Source: Talinum fruticosum (lineage: Eukaryota > Streptophyta > Magnoliopsida > Caryophyllales > Talinaceae). From it: a stretch of DNA of 64,000 nt. A program made the translations under genes and the position numbers. The notes beneath the pieces were generated by a model that searched no databases, had not been told where the DNA came from, and saw only the letters and a program-made list of their open reading frames with translations. Below, one piece after another: positions 51,401 through 64,000 of this stretch; the first letter of the stretch is position 1; the number at the start of each line of letters is the position of its first letter. Location of the stretch: assembly GCA_021018815.1 (NCBI GenBank), contig JAITYX010000008.1, positions 1,114,001 through 1,178,000 of the forward strand, read 5' to 3'.

Positions 51401-53689
51401 TTTTTATTTAACGAATGTCATTTGTTTTTCTTGATCATCATATTGGAAAGACTGATAACGTACCTGAATTATGGCCAGAAGCAAAAGTGACCTAAATATG
51501 TTATCCCATTCTAACCTGATTGAACCCAATCTTTTTTGCTATGTTTTTATGCTATTGTAATTTCTTTAACTAATATGATTTCAGGGGCTGAAGCCATGTT
51601 TGCTGATCTTGGGCACTTCTCTGTACGATCCATACAGGTACGTCTTTTTGGGTTGGATACAGTGCTTCCTGGCTTTACCATAACTCCTGTATATCTTCAA
51701 TTTATGATGACCTTGCAGATTGCATTTACTTCTATTGTGTTCCCCTGCCTTCTACTAGCTTACTTAGGCCAAGCTGCATATCTGATTGACCATCCAACCT
51801 CAGCTGGACGAATATTCTATGATTGTTTACCAGGTAAACATCGAGGAAAACTTACTGCGTGGTGTGTACACCTTCTAGAAAATGTATTATCATCATCTTG
51901 TGTAACATCTTTTCTTAAACTGTCTGGAAAATTAGATGGGTTTTTCTGGCCAGTCTTTGTCGTTGCTACACTTGCTGCCATGATTGCCAGTCAGGCGATG
52001 ATCTCTGCTACATTTTCATGCATCAAGCAAGCCATGGCCCTCGGATGTTTTCCTAGGCTGAAGATAGTTCACACCTCGAAAAAGCAGATGGGTCAGATTT
52101 ACATCCCCGTCATCAATTGGTTTCTGATGATAATGTGTGTTGTGGTAGTGTCAACATTTCAAACAACCACAAATATTGCAAATGCATATGGTAAGCAATC
52201 TTTTCTGATGTTTGCGCACATGATGCATGTGCTATTTTTCCCTTCATACTGCTGCTGTGCTTGGTCTGTAATTTTTCACAATTGCAACTTAGACCTAGCA
52301 AAGCTAACATGGACCATACTGCCTGACTTGAATGGCTTGAAACTGGAGAGCATGTAAGTTAAGCAATTCTAATCTGAACCGAGATTAACCTAGCCAAATG
52401 AAACTAACCTGAGATTAGCCTTCTTGATAGTGAATCCATTTGCCTACAAATTTATTGTACAAGTAAAAATAGCAGCAGAGTTTCTATGAGTAGAACTTGG
52501 GATGAGGTGACCTGAACCTCTTTTCTAAATACCTAGGACCAAGTGACCTGTTTGTGGGATTGTGATTCATGCAGTCATAATTTACTGTTACTGAGAAATT
52601 TGTTTTTACAATGAGATTGTTATTTGTCATTCCAGGCATTGCTGAGGTTGGGGTGATGTTGGTCAGTACAGGCTTGGTGACCCTTGTCATGTTCCTGATC
52701 TGGCAAACCAACCTATTCCTAGCTTTATCATTCCCAATTGTCTTTGGGGCTGTAGAGCTCGTCTACTTGTCAGCTGTGCTATCAAAAATCTTAGAGGGTG
52801 GTTGGCTTCCACTAGCTTTTGCTTTCCTGTTGTTGCTGGTGATGTACGTATGGAACTATGGGAGTGTGCTCAAGTATCGTAGCGAAGTTAGAAACAAAAT
52901 CTCCATGGATTTCATGCATGACCTTGGTGCCTCCCTAGGGACAATAAGGGTTCCTGGAATTGGGTTACTTTACAGTGAGCTTGTTCAAGGTGTCCCCTCC
53001 ATTCTTGGGCAGTTTCTGCTTACACTTCCTGCTATTCACTCCACCATAGTCTTAGTTTGCATCAAATACGTTCCAGTCCCAGTTGTTCGTTTGGAAGAAC
53101 GATTCCTATTCAGAAGAATTTGCCAGCGAGATTACCACATGTTTCGCTGCGTTGCTCGCTATGGGTACACTGATCTTCCAAAGGAAGACCACCATGCATT
53201 TGAACAGCTTCTGGTTGAAAGTCTGGTCAAGTACTTGAAACGTGAGGCACGGGAATTTTCCCTCGGTGATCAACTGGATGAGATGGACCTTAACAGCATC
53301 TCAGTGAGATCAGGGGGAACACTGCTGACATGGCAGATGATCTGCGGACCCCATTGATGCATGATCAGAGACTGGGAGAACCTTCAAGGCAGTCAATGTC
53401 AGAACAGGCAAGCCCTGAGGCTGAGTTGCCCTCTAGTGCAATGCCCTCAGCAGAGGAAGACCTAGGCTTAGAGTATGAACTGTCTGCTATCCGGGAAGCT
53501 GTAGATTCAGGGTTCACATATTTGCTCGGGGATGGAGACGTCAGAGCAAGGAAGGATTCATGGTTTATCAAGAAACTGGTGATTAACTACTTCTACTCGT
53601 TCTTGAGGAGGAATTGCAGGAGAGGTGCTGCTGTTCTTAAAGTTCCTCACATGAACATAATTGAAGTTGGGATGACATACATGGTTTGA
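48413..53689 (+). CDS. POT12: HAK/KUP/KT potassium transporter, KUP12/KUP7-like, frameshifted in the last exon
   Basis: Membrane K+ transporter. Exons: 48413-48670, 49246-49474, 49560-49808, 50152-50202, 50661-50921, 51585-51637, 51719-51833, 51936-52190 and 52636-53689, all with GT-AG borders and matching phases. Visible signatures are RRVGTG.S and RWVDGS in the N-terminus, [33 protein letters not shown] (across the exon 2/3 junction), [50 protein letters not shown] and [10 protein letters not shown]. The cytosolic tail ends [15 protein letters not shown], as in KUP7/KUP12. One G is missing from the run at 53313-53317, so the tail from ADDLRTPLM onward is in the next frame. As written, the protein stops at 53357 and loses about 120 residues. 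With that G the product is 841 residues, the normal size. KUP7 and KUP12 types are not separable here. Confidence 0.94.
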
Positions 53690-56600
53690 TTCACTACATT
53701 AACCTTGGACTGGAATTTCACCTGTTATTGTACTTTGTCTGCAGAGTTTGGAGAATGATGGGATCTTTAAATCGATAGCCTTTGTGTTTCTCATTCTTGC
53801 TTTTTAAGGTTAGCTTACTTCAGTTTAACAACTAGCCTCAGATAAAGTTCTTTTCCATTTGGTAGTTGTTATATGGAAATTTCTTCACATTCATAGTAGT
53901 TCTGCCTCTTTTTGATAGAAATAATGAACTAGCCATTCTTTTTCGATGGTTTTTAAATATAGTTGCCATCGTGTACCATGCATCCAAAGAAACCACCTTA
54001 GGATAGGAAGTTCAGTGGGTGGCCTAGATTACCTTGTAAGAAACGATATTACCTTTGTCGGGTATATATCATAAGGGCAGAAGTCGAATAATTTCCCATG
54101 AAGCTTCATTTTGCACTATGCCCTCTGTCCAAATGCTGTATCTCAGCTTTAACCTAGTTCATGCCCACAAATCTTAAAACACTCTGACAAGGTTACATTG
54201 ACAATTTAATAATACAGCAACTTTTTTTCATATTAATTTATATAACCTAAGCTCATAAGATGTTAAAAAGGGTCCAAAAACGACATGCTAAAAGAATAAG
54301 GAAGGGGGTGAAAGTTTGGATGGACCAAACATCAAAATTGTACCTTTCTCCTCTTATCTTTTGCTAAAGACTAAAGATGCAAAAGGCTGCAGAGATATTA
54401 AACCTGGAATTATGTACAGTCTCCATCTACACAGCTGTAAAATGGCCAGCCCATTCTAGAAAAAACAGATTTCATAGAAAGAGTCCCCTGCTTTAACCCC
54501 ACCCCTTTTGAGGTCCAATTCTGATGTAATCGAGATCTAAATCTGAATTTTTGTTAGTAATTATGTTTTATAAATATTACTGATTATGTTAGCTAACACT
54601 CAACATGTATGGATTTCAAGGCCTCAGGAGTTTGCCTAAATCCTTGATAGCTGCTACGGCCCGTGGTCATTGCCCGTGGTTGTGCCTTGGATTTTAGGGC
54701 CAACTTGTTTGGGTTGTAACTTTCTCTTCCGTACTCCGATTGATGCGATTTTTTAGTTGTTAGAAAGCTTATTGAATCTAATATCTACACAAATATAACA
54801 AAAATAAAAATCCTACCATAATATTAAAAAAGGGATACAAAACACTCATACATGTACACTAATCCTCTAAAATCAAGATCAAACCCTCATCAAAACCTAT
54901 GCGACTACAATATTTACCATTAATTAATATGACTTCACATAAAAATATTTTTTGGAGAAGGGTTTGAACCTTAGAAGATATTTTCGAAAATTCATTAAAG
55001 TGAATTTTTATATTTTAGGGTAAGACACAATTTTACATGATAAGTTTACGAAATTTTTATTTGATGATTAAAAAAGATATTATAATCTGTTAATATATTA
55101 GACCTTAAGTTCAAATACCGTCTTCTATTATTATATCGTCGTTTTATAATTCATTATCTAATCCAATACAAAGACATTTAGTACATGATTGAGCTTATAT
55201 CAAATGTTTTTATCAACCAAAATAATGGATATATATCATGCATCCCAATCAATAAAATACAAAATCTATGAATCCAATTAGTGGGCATTTACACATCCCA
55301 ATCAATATCTATTTTTTTAGGATAGCATGGATTTGCATGCGCACAAACAACTAATAATTTGTTTGGCTCTCTTAGGAACCTTGTGGAAAAAATAATAAAT
55401 AATACATGCAATATAGACAACACTATCACATATATATATTTATAATATAAAGACCAAAAAATAATTACATAATTATTATATAAATTATAAACCAACTTGC
55501 AAAAAGCTGTGTCAACATCAACAAATCATCATGCTTTTTCATGATAATTAGTAATAATCTTTTGTTGATCCCTATACTAATTAATGCACCATTAGGGAGA
55601 CCAAACTAATTAACCCCCCAAAAAAAAGAAAAAGAAAAAGAAAAACAAGGGATGTACAAATTAAATTTTATTTTGGAGGGTCCCTCGAAGAAAACCAGAA
55701 AACCCTTTACCTAATTTTTGAGCAACCAATGTCCCCAAATTAAATTTTATATATCTTCAATGCCCTCCATTATTTTCGTTTGTATGTTTGTACACACACG
55801 CACTATCACAATTGACAAGAGACTCATCATATATTGTGGTCCTTTTGTAGCTAATGTGTAGGATCATACAAGAATATTATATATGGATCTTCGTGACCGA
55901 TAAAATTTTAAATTAAGTTACTTTTAAATTTGATTTTAGTGACTCTGTCTTATAAAAGTTTATTATGAGATGGTAATTTCGATTATGTTATTTATTATAT
56001 ATTATGTCAATCATTTATGATTGTATTATCTAAAAATTTGAATTTATTTACTTCAATTTTGTGTGTGTGTGTGTGTGCATAACACGCGTTGAGATATTAT
56101 ATTACAGATTCCAATCTTCTTTATTTGCTTTTATAATTCTCTTTGATTAATTAATAAATAGAAAACAAAAAAAAAGCATATTTTTCCATAACATACATAC
56201 TATATGTTATCTTCAAAATTCTCTTTGACTAACTAATGAATCGAGAGAAAATATATATTTTTCTCTACAATACATATTATATCTGTTATTTTTATGTCAT
56301 ACATATGCATACAATAGATATATTCTATTTACTTACTCGGATAACCCTCTAATATTTTTTATAAAAAAAATGAAGTGTCTCTCTTAATTATTTATATCGG
56401 TTGGTTGAACAAGACTATGTTTTTTAAAAAAATTTAATATAGCCAACAAAAATTCATTTATTTAATTCTCAAAGTTAGATATGTAGGAAAAAATAATTTG
56501 AAAACTATTTAGACATTATATCACAATCATCAACCAAATTGCAACACTATAGATAGATAGATAGATTTTCAATATATAGCAGTTTCTACGACTTTCTAGA

Positions 56601-56917
56601 ACTTAATTTAATCAACACCCCATAACAATATATAATAAAATAAAAGAATTTGGTATAGATAAATAGTTTCCCGTGCATGCTCGTGACGTGGTACATGCAA
56701 CAGCATTTTCTTGTTGACACCAGTTATTTTATTTATTTATTATTGATCAAAAAATATTTATTTATTTATTCATATATCATATATTAAAATCACAAGCTTT
56801 AACCTAATCCGTCGTACGTGTTCCTTACGGCAGTGATATTTGTTGAACAAAATAATTAATACATTATCGTGGTTTTTGCTAAATTCAGTCTATAAATTTT
56901 AACTTTATGTATAATTC

Positions 56918-56953
<36 letters not shown>

Positions 56954-58489
56954 TGAAGGGAACTATATAACCCATATTAACAATATTTGAATTGAGACAG
57001 GTCTTGGAAGGAGGAGAGAATATTGCTTTATTAAGTCAACTTTATATTTATCAAATATTAATTGATAAGTTAGCTCAACTTCTTATCGATTCCGATTAGA
57101 CAATATCACAATTATTTTTTTAAAATCTTTTCTACCGATATTGTAATATTCAGATTAATTTTGGATTTAATTCTTGAGCTTTCTCTTTTTGCTTATACTT
57201 TTTCGTCAAATATCGAATTATTATTAGTCATCTATCAATTCAATTATTTATAACGAATCAGATGTATATACTGGAAGAACAAAAGATGAGAAAAATTAGG
57301 GTTTGATTGGATCATAAAAAGTTATGAATAATGTGTGCATTATAAGTTATTATATTATCGAAGTGAAAAGCTAAGTTAATTGACCATATGCACGAAATTT
57401 TCACCTCAATTTTTCCATTTTTACCTTTTTTGGGATCAAATTATGCCAAAAGCTTACTTCATTGATACTCATGGGGTCACATGATTTTTTTCTGATAAAT
57501 AATGAAAATAAAGTCATTTGGGCCCCTTGAATATGCTTTTGTATATAGTTAAGGGCATATTAAGCAATAATTATAAATGCTGATCACAAAAGCTATTTCT
57601 TTTTCTTTTTTTTTTTGGTGTCTTTTAATGATTTGTGTTTTAAATTTTCCCAATTTCCTTTTTCTTTTCATTTTCCAAGTGAAATTCCATTCTTCCTATC
57701 ATATCATCAGGTCAGTGTCTTATGTGATACATGGATGCCAGGTGGTCGAATCAGAATACGAGTGAGATTCACAGGCAAGTGAGGCTCATGAAATCTTTAA
57801 ATGAAGCCACATACAAATCTCTGCCTTTACACGTTTGATACCGACAGTGTCCTACTCTCTCACTCTGCCTTCCTACTCGCTCAATCTCCCGCGTGCTCCA
57901 CTGCTCTTTGTATACCGAAAAATTTGATCTGACACGATAATATCATTAGTATATGACAATATTATTAAGAGAAGACAACGTTTTGGAGTGACTTGACTAA
58001 ATTTTGATTTGTCGTCACACAACTTTAATCATCTATTAGCCGAGTTGGCTTGGCTCATATTTATATTAAATCTAAATTTAAATCGAGATAAGTCGATTCA
58101 ATTTAAAAGTGAAGCTTTAGCCTGGCAGAATTGGAAGTGATTAAGCCTTAACATATTGTACCTTGTAAATTTTTATGCTTATTTGGCATATATATAGTTT
58201 TAAATAACTCTAACATTCAACTTAAAAGTTAAAACAATAAGGATCGATAGTATGTTCTAGAGTCAAATTATTGATATCCAAAATTGTAAATAAAATCATA
58301 AAATATGTTGGAATTTCCTTATAAAAAATTCATTCTCAAACTCAAATATGTCGAGTCGAGATTCATTAAGCTTGTACTTGTCTCGGTTAGTGATTGATCA
58401 CATAGAGTTGAGTTTTGCAAACTTTGGAACAAAGCCGAACTTGAGGACTTACGAAGATAATTTTGCTTGTTTTACAACTTTAAGAACAA
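53690..58489. other. Large AT-rich intergenic block, left part; no gene seen
   Basis: After the KUP12-like 3'UTR there is no recognisable coding sequence on either strand. Simple repeats include a GT run at 56061-56078, AGATAGAT near 56552-56566 and an (AAT)n tract at 56918-56945. A GC-richer patch near 54650-54770 resembles retrotransposon LTR DNA, but I could not find element ends. Confidence 0.5.
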
Positions 58490-58955
58490 TTAGGGTTGTA
58501 AACGAGTCAAGCCGAGCCCGAGCCGGCTCGGATCGATTACATTTTATCTCAACTCAAAACTAGACGAGTCTTTGAAGTTTAGACTCGGGCTAGGCTCGGA
58601 TAGCTTAGGCTCGAGTTCGAGCTCGAGCTCGGCTCGATTTATTTTTTTGGATTTGTTTAAAAAGTTTCTAAATTCAAAGTTATACTCGAAACTAAATTAT
58701 ATATTTTTGTATTAAATTCAAAAATAAGAATTTGAATGAAATTTTGATGTTTTTAGAGATAATTTTATACTTTCAAAACAAGTATTTTAAAAGACAAATT
58801 ATTTAACATAAATCGAGTCGAGTCGAGCTCGGACTTAGGCTCAGTATGACTTCGAGCCTGTTCGGATTCGGGTTCGGCTCGAGGCTCGGCTTGACTCGAA
58901 CCCGAGCCAAACTCGAACATTCGACGAGACCAACTCGATTTGGTTACAATCCTAA
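58490..58955. mobile_element. Terminal-inverted-repeat element rich in GAGCTCG words, 466 bp, 9-bp target duplication
   Basis: The left end TTAGGGTTGTAAACGAGTC is mirrored by the right end, whose reverse complement starts TTAGGATTGTAACC. Flanks TAAGAACAA (58481-58489) and TAAGTACAA (58956-58964) form a 9-bp target duplication with one mismatch. Each half is built of GAGCTCG, GGCTCGA and GAGTCGAG words, so the element can fold back. No coding capacity. A 9-bp duplication plus inverted ends suggests a Mutator-like MITE. Confidence 0.68.
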
Positions 58956-58964
58956 TAAGTACAA

Positions 58965-61900
58965 CTAGCAGATTTGATTACTCCATTTTATTTATGTTGC
59001 ATAAAATAATCTCATAAATACTTATTAATAACCCAATTTTCATTATGCACCATCTAATCTTCTTATCTAATTTTAATCCAAATTTCAATCCGTATCAAAT
59101 GGAAATAAATTAATTATTGAACAAGGAATAGTGTAATTAAACACGCTATGTATAACTAATTTACACGATTGTAGATTGTATAATCTATAAAATTACAATT
59201 AAAACCTTAACTTTATTTATAAACCTATAATTTAGTTATTTTATCTCTCAATTCTAAAATAACCTTAAAAAAATCAATTGGTAATAAGTTGTAATTCAGA
59301 ATGACACAAAGGGAAATGTCGTGGGCAATTTTTGCTTTTTCTCTTGAAAAAATAATTGGAAAAGGGGCCTACAAGAGAAGGGAAAATAGGTTGCTCACCC
59401 TCTTATCTTAAAAATAAGGTTATAAGGTCACTACTTATCAAATAACTTTAATTCTAGACATTTCTTCCACAAAGGGATTATGATGTTTTGTTGTCTCAAT
59501 CACATTAGTGTACGTGTTAATCACTTTCCTCCTTTCTTATTTCTCCACCATCTCTTCTTATCTACCACTTTCTTTCTTTCTTTCTTTTTTTCCTTTTCTT
59601 TCCATCTCTTAATGTCAATCTACCTGGACTTCATTAACTATAATGTCGATCACGACTTACGAGAGAAGAGAATCGAGCAGACAGATTGGATGGTTAGTCT
59701 TTGTATTTCTTGATTCTTAGTTTAGTTTTCTATTCCTTCTACTTAATATCTCTCCATTTTAATAGATGACAACTTAGATAAAATCCTTGCGAAAAAGGAT
59801 GCCTACTAATTGTTGTACTTATCATTTAAAAATAAATAAATAAATGCAGGTTCGGATGTGAATGATGCTTTGTAGTTGGTCAGGGAGCAGGTTACAACAT
59901 GTTCAAAGGAGAATAGATCAGTGCATCAGAGAATTATCAAATTACTCTTCAATTTTCAGTATGTCCTCATTGAGAAAGTGCACAGGTTCCACTTGAATTA
60001 GGTCCATAGGCTGATCTGTTAAAGTTAGGGATAGGAAGATTATTATGTAATTCCGTCTTGCAGAAAAAAAAAATTATAAATATATGTGGGAGCGTACTTT
60101 ATTTCCGATGAGACCATCTCATATAAATTTATATCGTTAATTATAGCTCTGTGCATTAACTTTTATTCTTCTTTATACAATGTGTTAACCATTTTATAAA
60201 AGATTATATAAATATCATAATTAATTGTCTTTTTAATAAAGTAATTCAATACTAAATGATTTCTATGACACAAAAGTTCCAAACCCCTCATTATACAAAA
60301 AAAAAGGGAAAAACCTTAAAATTTTTCCACTTGTAATACTATTATTTAAGTTGTGCACAATTCATAAGGTTTCTATAAAATTAAAAAAAGAAAAAACAAT
60401 TCAGAAGAAGGTTGGTGGAAATTAACTAAAGGATTATAGTTGACTATTTTCCTCATCTATTCTATATTAATGTGTTAAACACCAAAATTAGGGGAAAAAA
60501 ACAAACAATAATAAGAAATGGTCTAGCCAGTCAAAAAGTCATGGACATTTTTTGATGTTTGAAAACTTGAAACAACAAATAATACCACATTTTTCACGAT
60601 CTTCCCAACCTCCTCAACCCTACTTCTACTTAGCCTTCTATTATGATTTCTTCACCGACAAAAAATAATACAAATTATAATAATTTTTCTCTATTTTATA
60701 ATATTTATCGTTTCTGGGTCAAAAAATAAATATCTCCTTAAATTCTAACAATAATTCTTTTCACCCGATATCCTTAAATTTTTGGTATGTACGCAACAAA
60801 TAAATAGGGCCAACAACTCCCAATTTTCTTCATTGGAACGTTGTGTGTTTTAGGGAAAAATTAATTGTGGGTATTCAATGTAATTATAATATGGTGCATC
60901 TCAACTGATCATACATTTATTAAAGTCTGAAATGGCCAATATAATAATAATTGGACCTAACCTTTTTTTTTAAGGAAAAAAAAAACAATGGTAGATATGA
61001 AAGTGCAATATTTAAATTTATTTCAATGTTTTTATTCCCCTTAGTAAAAAAATTGATCTACTGCCCTTTGACTAAAATCTCTGCCAAATCTCAGGGTCAA
61101 CACAGTCCATAAAGGAGTGACAATAAAGAAGGATGACATTGAGATTACTGCACCTAAAATACACTTTAAGTTAAAGTATTTTGATTTTCTCTAATTTTGA
61201 AGAGAATAATTTAAATATATTTCTTACTAGAAGAGTCGGTTAATTATCGAGTTTTTTTTCTAAAAAGAAAGTAAATTATTTATTTGAACTTTAACAAATT
61301 ATTCTATGCTCGAAATTTTTTAATATAAGCTTACATCTCTTGACATTGTTGAAATAAACAACATAGCACACCAAAATGTCCATATAATTATAAAGCGATC
61401 ATAAGTATCATATGATCATAGCGTAAATTTTTAAGACTTGTAATTAATAATTAGTTTAGCATTTTTGTTACGTCAACAAGTATAAAGAACATACTAATCT
61501 AATCAATCATATTATCCAAAATGTATTATAAACCTAACTTTATAATTGAGAAAAAGCATGGATGAAAAGATAATTTTACATAATTTATGAGCTATAATAT
61601 TGTCTTTTTTGGCACGGAAGAGAAAAAAAGTATTTTTTTAATTTCATACATATAATAATATTGTTTTTAAGTCAAGTTGAAAGGATTATAATTTTGGTGA
61701 TTATAGTTGATGTAGTGAATTAAATTAAATCCAAATATGAATAATAATTCTGGGAAGAGAGGAGATGAGTATTGATCAGCATCGTTGCAGCGATATATAT
61801 TGTTCCTTTGGAGGGCAACAGAGAGAGTCAGAGGGTGAAGGTGGTGTTTAAATGCCTGATTTGATGCTCATGAGATGCAAATTCCCGCATCCACTGCTGA

Positions 61901-62265
61901 GTTTTCAGAGCTCTTTTGCCACTTCTCTCTCTCTCTCTCCTCCTCCAGGTGGACCAAATCCCCTTCTTTAATCACACACAGTATCACTCACACCTCTCTC
62001 CCCTGCCTCTCTCTCTCTCTCTCTCTCTCTCTAAACTGGCTGGGTAACCTTAATTAAAAAGAAAAAAATCAGGCCCGATGGGTGGAATATAGTATGACAC
62101 AAAATCGTGAGGAAGGGGGAAAAAGAATCTCAAAAATCAGTTCACCAAAACACACGTATAATAAAACCTTGCTAATTGTCCCTGTCTTTCTCACTCCTCA
62201 CGCAAAATATTCGTAATCTCCCTCTCCATACTCTCCATTTCAAGTTCTTCAAGCTTCTCAACCAC

Positions 62266-62304
<39 letters not shown>

Positions 62305-62606
62305 CAAGTTTCCCATTTCATTTGTTCAACTGCTTTATTTACACCCACATAGAAGTTACAGGGCAACTTCTATAAAGAAAGATTCAGTTCCGATTTCCTC
62401 CAAATCTCTTTCTCTCTTTCTATCTGTCCCACTGTAGAGTTGCTGCTGGAGGAAGGTGCTAATGCAAATGGGTGTGCTTCGAATTGCCTGAATTTCAAAA
62501 GGAGTGGTCTTTGGTGACTTGGATACTGTTCTTACCAAAGTGGGCACTTGCTTAAATCGCTTCAATTTGCGGAAAAGATGATCTTGTGGCCTTTGTAAGG
62601 GAGTCT
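58965..62606. other. Large AT-rich intergenic block, right part, and KUP6-like leader
   Basis: No gene seen to about 61800. From about 61900 the DNA becomes CT-rich, with long (TC)n tracts at about 62008-62033 and 62268-62299. These lie in what is probably the promoter and 5'UTR of the KUP6-like gene. Confidence 0.5.
62007..62300. repeat. Two (CT)n microsatellites in the KUP6-like upstream region
   Basis: Long CT runs of about 26 and 32 bases lie at roughly 62008-62033 and 62268-62299, separated by AT-rich and mixed sequence. CT tracts are common in plant core promoters and leaders, so they may be functional, but this is inference from position. Confidence 0.7.
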
Positions 62607-63447
62607 ATGATGGATCCAGAAAGTGGGCTTTATCAAAACGAAGTAAAGGTGAGTTCTTTTGCATGTTTTTCTCCTTAAATAATCAACCCACCAGGCTTAT
62701 GTTTGTATTTTGACTTCGGATTGATTCTGATTTCTCTCTTCATCTCTCTTCACTGATGCAGAAGGAATCATGGAGGCAAGTTCTGGTCTTGGCATACCAG
62801 AGCTTGGGAGTTGTGTATGGAGATTTGAGCACCTCCCCTCTGTATGTTTACAAGAATGCATTTGCTGAGGATATTGAACACTCTGACACAAATGAAGAGA
62901 TTTTTGGGGTTTTGAGCTTTGTGTTTTGGACACTTACCCTCATCCCTCTTCTCAAATATGTGTTCATAGTTCTGAGAGCAGATGACAATGGTGAAGGGGG
63001 AACATTTGCCCTGTATTCCCTCCTGTGTCGACACGCCCGAGTCAACTCACTCCCCAATTGCCAATTGGCAGACGAGGAGCTCTCAGAGTACAAGAAAGAT
63101 GTGGCCAGCCCGACCCGGACCGGCTTCGGGTCGAGGCTCAAATCCACTTTGGAAAAGCATAGGGTGTTGCAGAAGTTCTTGCTGGTGTTAGCTTTGATTG
63201 GGACTTGTATGGTGATTGGAGATGGAGTTCTTACTCCTGCTATTTCTGGTATAATTTTCATCTTCTATGAATTCCCTATTTTTGGAGAAAAAAAGTAAAA
63301 AAAGTTTGGGTTGGTTTTTTCATGTTGTTAGGTTGATTGAATTTGATGAAAAAATTGGTTTTATTGACATAACTTTTTGCCTGTTTTTTGCAGTATTTTC
63401 TGCCGTTTCAGGTCTGGAACTTTCAATGTCACATGAACATCACAAAT
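62607..63447 (+). CDS. KUP6: HAK/KUP/KT potassium transporter, KUP6-like, N-terminal part (runs off the right edge)
   Basis: K+ transporter of the plasma or vacuolar membrane. Exons seen: 62607-62648, 62762-63248 and 63394-63447, with matching phases; later exons lie right of the window. The product starts M(M)[12 protein letters not shown], close to the MEIESGSYQN start of KUP6, then [100 protein letters not shown] and [18 protein letters not shown]. Two adjacent ATGs (62607 and 62610) are in frame. No frame breaks so far. The GEG|G intron present in the KUP12-like gene is absent here. It belongs to a different KUP clade from the neighbouring gene. Confidence 0.93.
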
Positions 63448-63779
63448 GTAAGAATCTCTTGGCTTCTATTCTATCAAAGTTTCTCTGTTTTGGCAAAACC
63501 ACTGGTGGGTAGGAATTAGCACTTCGTACTACTAATTATAGGTATGATTTAGTGAAAGATTTGGATTTCTTGAAAGATTAATGTCAAGTCTACTCATTGC
63601 TAGTGTAATTAGGCTTTACTAAGATGCTTATAATTCTTGCCAAATTGGAATTTTTTAAGAATCTTGTGCCCTATATTTTCTTCTTAATCGTCTAAATTGG
63701 CAACTTTTTGGCATCTGCTTCTTTCTTAAAGGTGAAAACATTTTCCTAACTTGGAGTGGAGATGTGGGCTAGTTTTGTT

Positions 63780-63910
63780 GAAAAGCCCTTGATGGTGGTA
63801 TCAGGGACCTAGGTTCGAAAACCGTCCTGTATGCCTTTATGGCTCCTTTGAACCTCTTCAAAGGCGCGCGGGCACACACATACAACCCTCCATGACCCCC
63901 CAAAAAAAAA
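63780..63910 (+). repeat. Possible tRNA-derived SINE-like fragment in an intron
   Basis: Has an A-box-like GATGGTGGTATCAGGG, a good B-box-like GGTTCGAAAACC about 15 bases later, and ends in CCCCCCAAAAAAAAA. This resembles the head of a tRNA-derived SINE with an A tail. I do not recognise the family, and no target duplication was found. Confidence 0.3.
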
Positions 63911-64000
63911 GGAAAACAGTTTCCAACTTCACAAAAGGCACTGTTGTAAATTTTGTCATAACGAGTTGGTTAGGTCCCAGATAGATATCAAAATCTCTGA

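Overview
This is nuclear DNA of a flowering plant, very probably a eudicot. The genes are split by many GT-AG introns, the intergenic DNA is AT-rich and full of decayed transposons, there are two nuclear-type tRNA-Asn genes, and the gene families (XTH cell-wall enzyme, RSZ-type SR splicing factor, HAK/KUP potassium transporters, OTS-type SUMO protease) are plant or plant-typical. I cannot name the species. All exon models below were built by hand from reading frame, splice sites and remembered family sequence. No search was run.

Layout. 846-9879 (-): N-terminal two thirds of an OTS/ULP1C-D-like SUMO protease running off the left edge. Its first intron of about 6 kb holds a 3.07-kb solo-LTR-like insertion with a perfect 5-bp target duplication and a LINE remnant. 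11053-14087 (+): ENT1-like nucleoside transporter. 17509-19436 (+): XTH33-like xyloglucan endotransglucosylase/hydrolase with one frameshift. 22231-23956 (-): two identical tRNA-Asn(GTT) genes flanking a dead LINE RNase H fragment. 26464-30835 (+): spermidine synthase, nine exons, one frameshift and one GC-AG intron. 31604-40770 (-): tandem array of a multi-pass membrane protein family (one intact gene, three frame-broken genes, two fragments), with a MITE-like element and a CCGAAC-rich insertion between copies. 43738-46901 (-): RSZ21-like SR splicing factor. 48413-53689 (+): KUP12/KUP7-like K+ transporter with one frameshift. 62607 to the right edge (+): start of a KUP6-like K+ transporter. 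The 9 kb between the two KUP genes holds no recognisable gene.

The genes do not form a pathway (SUMO removal, nucleoside uptake, wall remodelling, polyamine synthesis, splicing, K+ uptake). What links them is history. From memory, their closest Arabidopsis relatives sit in a few small blocks of chromosome 1 (SPDS1, transmembrane genes and RSZ21; ENT1, SPDS2 and KUP6; ULP1D and KUP12; XTH33 and ULP1C). The window therefore looks like one copy of an ancestral block that was duplicated and thinned in Arabidopsis.

Sequence quality matters here. Otherwise intact conserved genes carry single-base deletions, mostly in or next to short G or T runs. This points to residual homopolymer errors in a long-read assembly at least as much as to pseudogenes.
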